A stretch of 64,000 nt of DNA from a virus, in the IMG/VR virus record IMGVR_UViG_3300002835_000047, positions 53,887-117,886 of that record; one strand, written 5' to 3'. Below the pieces are notes generated by a model that did no database searches, was not told where the DNA came from, and was given only the letters and a program-made list of their open reading frames with translations. The position numbers and the translations under genes are program-made. This document shows, one piece after another, positions 1 to 9,380 of the stretch (position 1 is the first letter of the stretch; each line of letters starts with the position of its first letter).

Positions 1-3000
1 AAGGAGTTAAACCTGCACCAATTGCTGTAACTACTCAAGAAGTTACAGCACCTCTTAAAAGAGAGTTGCAACAGAATCAAGTAAGAATAAAAGAGATTGA
101 AGCTGAGATTGATAATGCTGAATCCGATATGGTTAAAGCAAGTCAATTAATGGAAGATAATGCTGAAAGGCAAAAGTTAATTGCGCGGAACAGAGAAATT
201 CAAAGAAAGCTGCTTGCTAACAAAATTGTAAGTAAAACACTTAGTGAACAAGAAGTTGCTGACATTGATGAGTTTGTAATTTGGGCAAATAATAATTTGC
301 CAAACTTTATTACTGTTGAAGATATTTCTAATCTTAGAGATAACCTGGTTACTAACGGTGTACGTGTTGGGGCTTTTGTTTTATCAATGAATCAAATTGC
401 AGGTGGAATGACCGTAAAAGGTACACTCTACACCGGCGCTAAATCTCCGTATAAATACCATGAAGCATTTCACGGTGTATTTAGATCTTTACTTTCTAAT
501 ACACAACAAGATAAACTATACAAGATTGCTGAGGCAGAATTAAAAGCAAAGCTTGGTAATAAGTTTGAAGAAGAACTATCTAAGTTTAGAAACTCTGCTG
601 ATTCATATAAGGCAATGAGTAGAAAAGCTCTTGAAAAAGAGTTTTATGAAGAATACATGGCGGATGAATTTGATAAGTTTAAAATGGATCCTAGATCTAC
701 AAAAGCTAATCCGGCAATTAAAAACTTCTTTACTAGACTTATTGAATGGATTAAATCTTTGTTTAGTTCTTATTCACCTAATGAGCTTCAAGAATTATTC
801 AAAAATATTGATTCAGGTAAATTTAAATCAGCATCGCCAATCAATAACAGATTTACTGATAGTCTAGCTAATGGTATCACTCTTGCTAATAAAATTATCC
901 CTGTGGAGATGATTGAAAGTGAGACAGGTGCATTTGGATATAGGACTTTAGATAATGACTTTGCAAGAAGTCTGATATCTTCTATTTCTGCAAGAGTTAT
1001 TATGCTTGAGCAAGAAAATAAAAATGCTAACTTTAATCTAAAGGAGGCGGTTAATGATTCTTTCAATAGATTTAGGGCTCTCTATAGTACTAAGCGAGAA
1101 GCCTATAAAACTATGGAACTTACACCTGAACAAAAAAGTAATCTTAGAGATATTGAAAAAGCTTTTTCTGATTTTTCTGATTTTATTAAGGAGGGTGTTT
1201 ATGATCAATTAAAATATTATGATATTAAAACAAGAAACGTTGAAGATGATTTAGAAGATTTAGAAGAACAAGTAGGAGATAGACTTAGAACTACTGATCA
1301 GTATGACAAAGATGTAACTAGTATTGGTGGATTTTCTTCTCTTTCTTCATTCTTGAGAAAATACATTGGAACAACGTCTATTTCGGAAATGGACCAGTTT
1401 GGTAATGAATATTTGATTGATCAAGAAAAAGATATAAATGGAAATGTTATAGAAGGAACCGGTGAAAAGCTTTTAATTACTGTAGATTTTGCTACAGCTT
1501 ATAATGGCTTTTTGAAAGCAGTTAAGAATATAAATGATCCCATTAAGATTTTACAACGTCTTTATTTTTTTGGTATTAATAATCCTCAAACTCAAGCTGT
1601 AGTAAACAAATTATTTCTTGATTTAGGAATTAAATGGGAAGGTCAACTTGAAAATGATCAACTTCCTCAGTATTCTAGTACTATAATTGAAAAATTTAGA
1701 AATGGCCAGGAAGTAACGCCAGAAGAATTAAAAGAAGGTATTAATAGACCTTTACTGTTTCAAGCTGTACTAAAAGGTTTTGAAAATGCACGTGTTGATT
1801 ACTTGTTTATACATAGAAGTCCAGGCGATAAAGTAACCACATATACAGCAGCAAATAGAGATGATGCCAATACCCAAGTTGATAGATGGGGGCAAGCTTA
1901 TATTCAAAAGTTTAAACGTTTAAAAACAAGTAAAGACGCTAGAGATAAAATTGTTAAAGAATTACAAACACTTGGGTCTTACTTGCAGTTTGTTGGAAAA
2001 GATGAGAAAGTAAGCAAAAAGCTTAAAAGCAGGGAAGATGATATACTTTTGAAAGATGCTATTAACTTTTCAAAAGTTATTGAAGAATATTTAGGTATTA
2101 GTTTAAGTCCAAAGTTTATTGAGTTTAGTATTGCAAAAAATCTTGAAGAGTTAACACCTTATCAGAAAGCATTACTAAATGCAAATTCTAATGCAAAAGT
2201 TTTAGAACAAACTGATGTTGTAGAAATTACGAAGGCTATCGCCAGTAATCAAAATTTATTTACTATAGACGAAGGTGTAAAGATTAGACTTAAAGTAATT
2301 GCATTATCTAATGCGGAATTTGATGAAAATGTTGGGGCTTCTGTATTCAAGAATCCAAATGGTGATTTAGTTTATGCTCACCAATTACCATCATTTCATT
2401 TAAAGAAAGTAAACTCACTTAATGATATTACAGATAATGGAGCGAAAATTGAAAAGTTAAAAAATTCTGATGACTATCTCAAAGATAACTTTCTTTTAAA
2501 TAGTGAAGCATTTAAACAGCTTTCAGCTGAAGGTAAATTAAGAGTTCTAAGAATATCCGGATCAAAGATTGGTAATATTGATTTTGATGAAGATGGTTTG
2601 ATGTCAGAAACTTCAGGTAGAACTCCTTCATCTGGTACAACTTATGGTGATTCAACACCAAGAGAATTTATTCTTAATTTGATTAATTCTTATAATTATG
2701 ATGTTGACTCTTCAAAAGGTAAATTAAAAAATAAAATTTCTTGGGCAGCTGAAGATAAAACAATTAACGTTGCAGCTATTGCCCCTGTTCTTTTACGTGT
2801 ACTAGAATCTTCAAACACGGGAGATATGATGGCTTTACCTGTATTTAAAGCTGTAGAAAAAAATTCAAAGGGAGAAACTGTTTTAACGGACCAAGCACTT
2901 GATGCTATATTAAACAATATTGCTGCTGAATTTACAAGAATACAAAAAGAGTCTAATCCGGAAACTGCAACTCAAGAATTATATGTTGGATATAATGCGC

Positions 3001-6000
3001 TTGCAATTGAAAGTACAGAAACAGGAACTGAAGAAATTATTCCTATTAATGTAAATAGCCCAAGTATTAATAAAGCTAGAGCTTTTAACTTTCATAAAAC
3101 AGGTGTTCTTTTAAGTCCATTAGGCCAGAAAAAAGAAAGCCGCCAAGGGATTGTAACAATTCAAACTTCTGATATCAAATTGGAAAGAATTGAAAAAGGA
3201 AAGCAAACATCTCTTATATATGATCAAAAAGCCGCAGAACAATTTATTGGTTTTACATCTACCGGTGTTGTTAGAGATGCTATTGTAAAAACTAAAGATG
3301 GAGACAAGAATATTCAAAAGAAAATTATTGGTAGAGGTTTAATAAGAGTAACGCCTGAAAATAGAGAAAGAATATTTGAAGATTTTAAGGGCTCTATTTC
3401 ACTTATTCAAAATGATCAGTTTAAATATGAAGTACGTATTGGCAATAAAAAGTTTTACGTAGAATCAATCAATGAGCAGAAGTTCTTACAAGGTAAGAAA
3501 CCTATGTATATGTATGATTTGATGGAAGTTGGGGAAGCTGGTTTAATGGATCAAGTCACAGCTCTTATTGGTGGATTTGAAGCTGAAGGTTACTTAGATA
3601 AACTAACTGAAGCAGCGCGTTCTCAGGAGTTTGCAGGATTAACTTTTATGGAAGCTATTCAAAAGCTTGGTATAAAGGAATCAGAGTTGAAAGGATTTTT
3701 GCAAAATAGAATGAACCAAGAATTTGCAGAGTTTAATATTACACTGGACGAACTTGTTGGTGCAGAAGGTGGATTAGGAAACTTCTTGACAAATGGCATT
3801 CAGTCAGGATCTGGTACAATAACCACAGAATCTAGAGAAGCCGGTCGTTTATTAAATATTATTCCTGAAGACAAAGCATATAATCTAAAGCAAATCTTTT
3901 TTAATGACTATATAAATACTACGGCCATTAACCAAATTTTATTAGGTGATAGTGCTTATAGTTTGAAGGACGCGGTTGATGAAATTAAAAGAGCAAAAGC
4001 ACAGTCAGCATCTTACTATAGTGCAGCAAGTACAGTAGCTGCACCTGAATATGGTATTTACAAACCATTACAAGAAATTTCTTTGTTTGAGTTAACGGAA
4101 CCTATTGTCAATTCAACTCATAATATCAGTAAAATTAAAAATGCAGATGCTCAATTGTGGATGACAACTAAAGCTTTCCGTAATTTTCAATACGGTTTTG
4201 GTAAACTTACTCCAGCCCAAGCAGCTTTGTTTGATAAAATTGAAAATGGTGATGATGTTAGTGCTGATGATATTTTTGGTACAGAGGAATCTACCGGATA
4301 TGCTAAGAGGCAAGAAATGCTTAATTCTCAAAAGCTTGTCTATGCGGATGGTAAAACATTCGTTAAGATGTCAGCATTCCCATTATTACCACAGTTTACT
4401 TCAATAAAAGACTCTGAAGGTAACTATACTATTCCTAAACCTAATAAAGTAGCTTTACATAATTTAAGAGTTAAGCTTGAGGCATTTGAAAAAGAAAATG
4501 ATACAGTTTCGGTAGCTGCCCCAAGATCTGCATTAAAAATGATGCAAAAGAATGTGTCTAACATTCACAGTGTTACTGGAACAACAAATCCATTAAGTCA
4601 AGATCAATCTGTTACACTTAATGCTAATTACTTAGGTTTACAGGTTATTAATCCATCTAATAAAACTGTTATAACGGATCCTACCCAGGTTAAAACGTTG
4701 GTTACTTCTGAACAGAATGATTCTACAGAAGTGATAGTCAATGGTAAGAAAATAACACTAGGTGAAGTGAGAGCTGCTTATCATAAAGCAACTAGAGATA
4801 GAGGTAACTTAAACTATATCAACAAAAGAAATTTGATATTCTCTTTTGATCTAGAGTATGCAATAGATGAACTTCATAAGAGTATTAAAGAAAATGCTAT
4901 TACTGCAGATCTTTATACTTACTTGAGATACGCAGAAGCTAGTCTTGCATCTACAGGTTCATCAAGTCATTTGATGGAATTATTTTCACTAGATGAATCC
5001 GGAAATCAAAAGTATAATCTTAATAACCCTCTCACTTATGATAAGTTCTTGAATTTATTCATGAGCTATTTCAGCAAAAGTGTGTTTAATGAGAAGTTAC
5101 CTGGTGCAACAATATCATTGGTTTCTGATTATGGCGTAAGAGTTTACAGAAGAGTTCTTTCTGTAGATGAAAATGGAATGCCTGATAAATATGAGATTAT
5201 TACTGAAGCTCAATATGAGGCTATGGCTAATAAACCTGGTATTGCATTTAATATTGATGAAGGTTCTTATCCAGGTAATGATGAAAATCTTGCAGGTCTT
5301 AATGATGCAGTGAAAAAATCTAAGGGTGCCGGTGTTGTTATTATTGACCGTTTGAGACATAACATGAAAGAGTATGACTCAAACGGAAAAGAAACTGGAC
5401 AAAGGTATGGCGAAATGATATTACCACCTCACCATAAAGAAGTGATGGAACAGTTACAACTTCAAGGTAAATCTATTCCGGATGTTGTAGGTAAAATGTT
5501 TGCTGTACGTATTCCTTCACAAGATAACCATTCAACTTATAACGTTAAGTGGATAGACTTTATGCCTGCTATTTATGGTTCTTCTGGTGTGTTTGCAAGA
5601 GAACTTATTGAGATATCAGGAGCTGACTTTGACATTGATAAACTCTATACGCAATTTAAAGAGTTTTACTTAGAAAACAATAAGTTCAAAGAATATGGAA
5701 AAGCTACAACTGATGATGCTAAATACATTGAGTATATAAATTATGTAAATAAAAAAGTAAAAGATTCAGATTCCATATATAGTGAAGCATTATATAAATA
5801 CAATGGTCGGGGTGTAGGTAAAGCTATAAGTATTACCTATGAAGATTTACTTTCTGCAAAGAGTAGAGGCTTTACTGAAAATTCTATAAATGCTTTATTG
5901 GTATTAGGTATGCCTGTTACCTTAGCGGATTACAAAAAATATAAGGAAAAGTTCAGACATGAACCATATGCCGCAGCAATTAATAATGATATTTTAGATT

Positions 6001-9000
6001 ATAAGTTTGCACTTATGGGTAACGATTATGTTACTGAAAGAAAACCTTTGTTTTTGGATAATAATGGTAAAACTACAACTGTTAACACGGGTAAGCCTGC
6101 GTTAGATGAAAATGGTAAGCAAAAAACTTCTGTAGCAATCTCACATGAAGCAGCTGACATGGAAGTTTTAAAGGATCTTTGGAATGAACTCAAAGAAGAA
6201 CTTCCGGAATGGGCCGCTTTATCTGAAGAAGAAGGTATTGATGTAGATAACTTATATGGCAAGCTTAGAATGTTTGCTAACAACAAAGAAGGTTCTAGAT
6301 CAATTGGTGCGGTTGTATTGCCTAACCTATATTTAAATCTTCTTCAGGAGTATGATGTAAAAATTGAAAGTACCAAACTTAATAGTGAAGAAGTATTACC
6401 TCAAATTGAATTTGGTGGATTTACATTTAGAAACTTTAACAATACGTTTGAGTTAAATGAAGACACTAGTCAAGGTAAAAGAACTCAGTATATAATATCT
6501 GCTTTAATCACTGCAGCAACTGATAACGCTAAAGAAAGACTTTTGGCTAAGCTTGGTTTAAATATCAATGCTTTATCAATTGTAGCAAATCTTACAGCTT
6601 TGGGTGTTCCTATAAAAACTTCAGTTCTTTTGGTTAACCATCCTGTTATTAGGCAAGCTTACTTTATGGAAGCTAATGCACCGGCTGATCAAAAGATATC
6701 TGCAAGATCTATAGTGCAAGAACGAATTAGTGCACTAGAAACAACATTTCTTGAAGAGGAGGAAAAAAAACTGAGAACTTCCGTCACTCAAAACTCTTTA
6801 ATGGAAGCAATTGAGACACCATTAATTAAAGCGAATGCTACTGAGGGTGATATGATTGAACTTAGAGAAAGTAATGAGGTAACAAAGATGCAAGTCATTG
6901 ATGAAATTTCAATATTAGAACAGTTTTTAAATGCTTATAAACTAGCTAATACTACGCGGTATATGGGTGATATCTTAAGTCTTACCAACGGTTTAGGTCA
7001 AGGTCTTGAGGCAATTGATAAGAGAAATGAGGCAATAAAAAAATTAGGTCTTAATTTATCTAAGGAACAATTTTCAGCATTAGGTGTTAATAGACCAATG
7101 ATTGATGCTAGACCTGTGTTCAAAGGTCTTACGTGGCAAGCCGGTTATCTTGAAAGATTCCAGGAGTTTACTAATTTGTTATTACCGAAAGTAGTTCTTT
7201 CAACAACTCCTTTATTTAGAACAGTCACTGAAGAAATAGCATATCAAACTACGGTTAATAGTTTACCTTATGAATTAAAAGATAAAACTAAAACAAAAAT
7301 TGCTAAAGATTTTCTATCTTATTTGACAATTAAAGCTTATATCCAAAATGGCTTAGTTAATAATTCACAGTCTATAGCTACTCTTACAAATGGATTAATT
7401 TATAATCAAGACGGTATTGAAAATATAACTAAAGTATTGGATAGACTTAGATCAACTGAAGAAGGTGCTAACAATTATTTTTTGAACTCTTTTATTATTA
7501 CTGAAAAAGCAAATTTAAAAGGTAATAAAACCGGTTTAAATTTAGCTGGTGCAAATACATTTTTAAGATATAATGATTCTCAAAAGTTAGACATTCAAAA
7601 TGGCTTTATGGCTTTGTATGCTGATCCATTAACAAGATCAGATGCAAAAACAATTGTGCATTATATGATGGTCAAAGATGGTTTGCAATATGGTTATAAA
7701 TCAATTGTTGAAGCTGTAGCTCCAATTGCCATTGATAATTACTTATCCCATATTGATACAGTACAGGCGGCAATAGAAAGACCTAATGATACTATATTTA
7801 AGTCAACATTTGGTATGAGCATAGATGACTTAGTGATTGATTTTATGAAGGGTTATTTAACATCATCAATTAACGCCTATATAATTAAAAAAGTAAGAGC
7901 AAAAGTCTATGATCCGGAAACAAAAATTATTGGTATTGAATCTAATTTTACTAAAGAACTAGCTTCGTCTAATTCTGAAGCTATTTTTGTTTTTGGAGAT
8001 AATTTTGCAAGGCAAGGCACTGTTGGTAATAGTTCTATAAGAGGTTTGGATAATGCTTTTAGCTTATTCTTTAAAAAGGATATGAATAGAATTGATTCTT
8101 CTTACTACACAGATGATGAAGCTGGAGATTTTATTACGATCTTTGATGAGCAAATGGAACAATTAACAAATATGATTGCTGAAGAAAAGAAAGTAATTTT
8201 ACCTAAAGAATTAATTTCATCTTCAGAACTAGCTGACTTTAAAAAGAATAGTCCCGTTGTATTTGATTATGTAAAGTCAAAGCTTTTACAAGAGTTTCAG
8301 TATAACATTGAAACTAAAGAGAAAAAATCTGATGAAGAAAAGAAAGCAGCAAGAGTTTCAAATGTTAATATCTTAAAATCTCCTGTTCATGTGGATTCAT
8401 CCGGTGTAGTATCAAAATTAGTTGTTAATTTATATACCGGAATTTCAAGACTTGAAAAAACAAATGCTGTCACTTCTAAACGTGATGTTCCTTCTAGTTC
8501 AAAATTAACTAAAAAATTTGGAAATCTTTTTATTAAAAACAAAAAAGCATTATATAAAGCTGGTTTTAGGAATTTAATTGATTTCAAAAAAGGTTCTGAA
8601 TTTTACACTGAGGTAGAATTCCCAATAGTTATTAGACAAAATGTTGGATCGGACTATAAAGCTATATATAAATATTATGTACTTGCAAGAACACAAAGTT
8701 TAATTCCATCAGAAAATTTAATTAACTATAATAACAAAGCTGTCGGTAGTTATGCTGAGTATGTTGAAGTAGACATAAAAGGTTCAAACGCTCAGAATCC
8801 AATTGGTTTTATGTTTGGTGATAGACCTAATACAAAAGATCTAAGAGAGTTTGTAAAAGAAGTTAATTCTGATGATGCTAATTTTAATCAGTTTGATGAT
8901 GAAAAGTTTGACTCAGTAATAGACAAAGCTGATTATGGATCCGGTGTGTCACTGCCTGTAAATTCAGAAATAACAGCGAATGAAAAAGGTATTCAAGTTA

Positions 9001-9377
9001 ATGGTCAAAATATTAGTAAAGTAAAAGAATCATCTGAATCTTTTGAATCTGAAAATCTTGCAGAAAGTGATATTGAAATAACGGGTGATGAAAATCTAAC
9101 CGATATAGATAATAATTCAATTAATATTTCGGCTAGCTCATTCTTTGCTAGTTTACTAGAAAATGAATATTCAGAACTTAAGAGTTGGTGGGATCAGAAT
9201 ATAGATGGTGTATCTGATGAAGCTTTGCAAAATAAAAATAAAATTAAAGAACTAACTAAAGATCCTAATATGAAATTTAAAGTAAATGACTATGATGATT
9301 TTTTAGATGAGTTTAAACAAAGTGGTTTTCAAAATGAAAAAGAATTTATAGAACACTTCAAAAATTGTTATCTTTAA
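1..9377 (+). CDS. Giant virion RNA polymerase-like protein with zincin motif (5' end outside window)
   Basis: The frame is open from base 3 with no ATG, so the true start lies left of the window; at least 3,124 residues are present. Bases 5625-5639 encode D-F-D-I-D, preceded by an R-I-P segment about 40 residues upstream. This layout matches the beta'-like double-psi barrel of cellular RNAPs (NRxP...NADFDGD) and the single-chain YonO/crAss-like phage RNAPs; the aspartates would hold the catalytic Mg. Bases 459-473 encode HEAFH, a zincin metallopeptidase motif, followed by E-E-Y-M-A-D-E-F, a possible third ligand. Near 7985-8070 a segment with V-F-G-D-N...S-I-R-G...F looks like a small domain otherwise found alone. 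By analogy with phage phi14:2 gp66, this protein would be packaged and injected to transcribe early genes. RNAP call strong; zincin good; the third domain tentative. Confidence 0.85.
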   Translation, partial: GVKPAPIAVTTQEVTAPLKRELQQNQVRIKEIEAEIDNAESDMVKASQLMEDNAERQKLIARNREIQRKLLANKIVSKTLSEQEVADIDEFVIWANNNLPNFITVEDISNLRDNLVTNGVRVGAFVLSMNQIAGGMTVKGTLYTGAKSPYKYHEAFHGVFRSLLSNTQQDKLYKIAEAELKAKLGNKFEEELSKFRNSADSYKAMSRKALEKEFYEEYMADEFDKFKMDPRSTKANPAIKNFFTRLIEWIKSLFSSYSPNELQELFKNIDSGKFKSASPINNRFTDSLANGITLANKIIPVEMIESETGAFGYRTLDNDFARSLISSISARVIMLEQENKNANFNLKEAVNDSFNRFRALYSTKREAYKTMELTPEQKSNLRDIEKAFSDFSDFIKEGVYDQLKYYDIKTRNVEDDLEDLEEQVGDRLRTTDQYDKDVTSIGGFSSLSSFLRKYIGTTSISEMDQFGNEYLIDQEKDINGNVIEGTGEKLLITVDFATAYNGFLKAVKNINDPIKILQRLYFFGINNPQTQAVVNKLFLDLGIKWEGQLENDQLPQYSSTIIEKFRNGQEVTPEELKEGINRPLLFQAVLKGFENARVDYLFIHRSPGDKVTTYTAANRDDANTQVDRWGQAYIQKFKRLKTSKDARDKIVKELQTLGSYLQFVGKDEKVSKKLKSREDDILLKDAINFSKVIEEYLGISLSPKFIEFSIAKNLEELTPYQKALLNANSNAKVLEQTDVVEITKAIASNQNLFTIDEGVKIRLKVIALSNAEFDENVGASVFKNPNGDLVYAHQLPSFHLKKVNSLNDITDNGAKIEKLKNSDDYLKDNFLLNSEAFKQLSAEGKLRVLRISGSKIGNIDFDEDGLMSETSGRTPSSGTTYGDSTPREFILNLINSYNYDVDSSKGKLKNKISWAAEDKTINVAAIAPVLLRVLESSNTGDMMALPVFKAVEKNSKGETVLTDQALDAILNNIAAEFTRIQKESNPETATQELYVGYNALAIESTETGTEEIIPINVNSPSINKARAFNFHKTGVLLSPLGQKKESRQGIVTIQTSDIKLERIEKGKQTSLIYDQKAAEQFIGFTSTGVVRDAIVKTKDGDKNIQKKIIGRGLIRVTPENRERIFEDFKGSISLIQNDQFKYEVRIGNKKFYVESINEQKFLQGKKPMYMYDLMEVGEAGLMDQVTALIGGFEAEGYLDKLTEAARSQEFAGLTFMEAIQKLGIKESELKGFLQNRMNQEFAEFNITLDELVGAEGGLGNFLTNGIQSGSGTITTESREAGRLLNIIPEDKAYNLKQIFFNDYINTTAINQILLGDSAYSLKDAVDEIKRAKAQSASYYSAASTVAAPEYGIYKPLQEISLFELTEPIVNSTHNISKIKNADAQLWMTTKAFRNFQYGFGKLTPAQAALFDKIENGDDVSADDIFGTEESTGYAKRQEMLNSQKLVYADGKTFVKMSAFPLLPQFTSIKDSEGNYTIPKPNKVALHNLRVKLEAFEKENDTVSVAAPRSALKMMQKNVSNIHSVTGTTNPLSQDQSVTLNANYLGLQVINPSNKTVITDPTQVKTLVTSEQNDSTEVIVNGKKITLGEVRAAYHKATRDRGNLNYINKRNLIFSFDLEYAIDELHKSIKENAITADLYTYLRYAEASLASTGSSSHLMELFSLDESGNQKYNLNNPLTYDKFLNLFMSYFSKSVFNEKLPGATISLVSDYGVRVYRRVLSVDENGMPDKYEIITEAQYEAMANKPGIAFNIDEGSYPGNDENLAGLNDAVKKSKGAGVVIIDRLRHNMKEYDSNGKETGQRYGEMILPPHHKEVMEQLQLQGKSIPDVVGKMFAVRIPSQDNHSTYNVKWIDFMPAIYGSSGVFARELIEISGADFDIDKLYTQFKEFYLENNKFKEYGKATTDDAKYIEYINYVNKKVKDSDSIYSEALYKYNGRGVGKAISITYEDLLSAKSRGFTENSINALLVLGMPVTLADYKKYKEKFRHEPYAAAINNDILDYKFALMGNDYVTERKPLFLDNNGKTTTVNTGKPALDENGKQKTSVAISHEAADMEVLKDLWNELKEELPEWAALSEEEGIDVDNLYGKLRMFANNKEGSRSIGAVVLPNLYLNLLQEYDVKIESTKLNSEEVLPQIEFGGFTFRNFNNTFELNEDTSQGKRTQYIISALITAATDNAKERLLAKLGLNINALSIVANLTALGVPIKTSVLLVNHPVIRQAYFMEANAPADQKISARSIVQERISALETTFLEEEEKKLRTSVTQNSLMEAIETPLIKANATEGDMIELRESNEVTKMQVIDEISILEQFLNAYKLANTTRYMGDILSLTNGLGQGLEAIDKRNEAIKKLGLNLSKEQFSALGVNRPMIDARPVFKGLTWQAGYLERFQEFTNLLLPKVVLSTTPLFRTVTEEIAYQTTVNSLPYELKDKTKTKIAKDFLSYLTIKAYIQNGLVNNSQSIATLTNGLIYNQDGIENITKVLDRLRSTEEGANNYFLNSFIITEKANLKGNKTGLNLAGANTFLRYNDSQKLDIQNGFMALYADPLTRSDAKTIVHYMMVKDGLQYGYKSIVEAVAPIAIDNYLSHIDTVQAAIERPNDTIFKSTFGMSIDDLVIDFMKGYLTSSINAYIIKKVRAKVYDPETKIIGIESNFTKELASSNSEAIFVFGDNFARQGTVGNSSIRGLDNAFSLFFKKDMNRIDSSYYTDDEAGDFITIFDEQMEQLTNMIAEEKKVILPKELISSSELADFKKNSPVVFDYVKSKLLQEFQYNIETKEKKSDEEKKAARVSNVNILKSPVHVDSSGVVSKLVVNLYTGISRLEKTNAVTSKRDVPSSSKLTKKFGNLFIKNKKALYKAGFRNLIDFKKGSEFYTEVEFPIVIRQNVGSDYKAIYKYYVLARTQSLIPSENLINYNNKAVGSYAEYVEVDIKGSNAQNPIGFMFGDRPNTKDLREFVKEVNSDDANFNQFDDEKFDSVIDKADYGSGVSLPVNSEITANEKGIQVNGQNISKVKESSESFESENLAESDIEITGDENLTDIDNNSINISASSFFASLLENEYSELKSWWDQNIDGVSDEALQNKNKIKELTKDPNMKFKVNDYDDFLDEFKQSGFQNEKEFIEHFKNCYL

Positions 9378-9380
9378 TAT

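Noticed and set aside
1-65. TTG at 66 as the start of the giant gene
   Set aside because: The frame is open to the left edge with normal-looking residues, so the gene begins outside the window.
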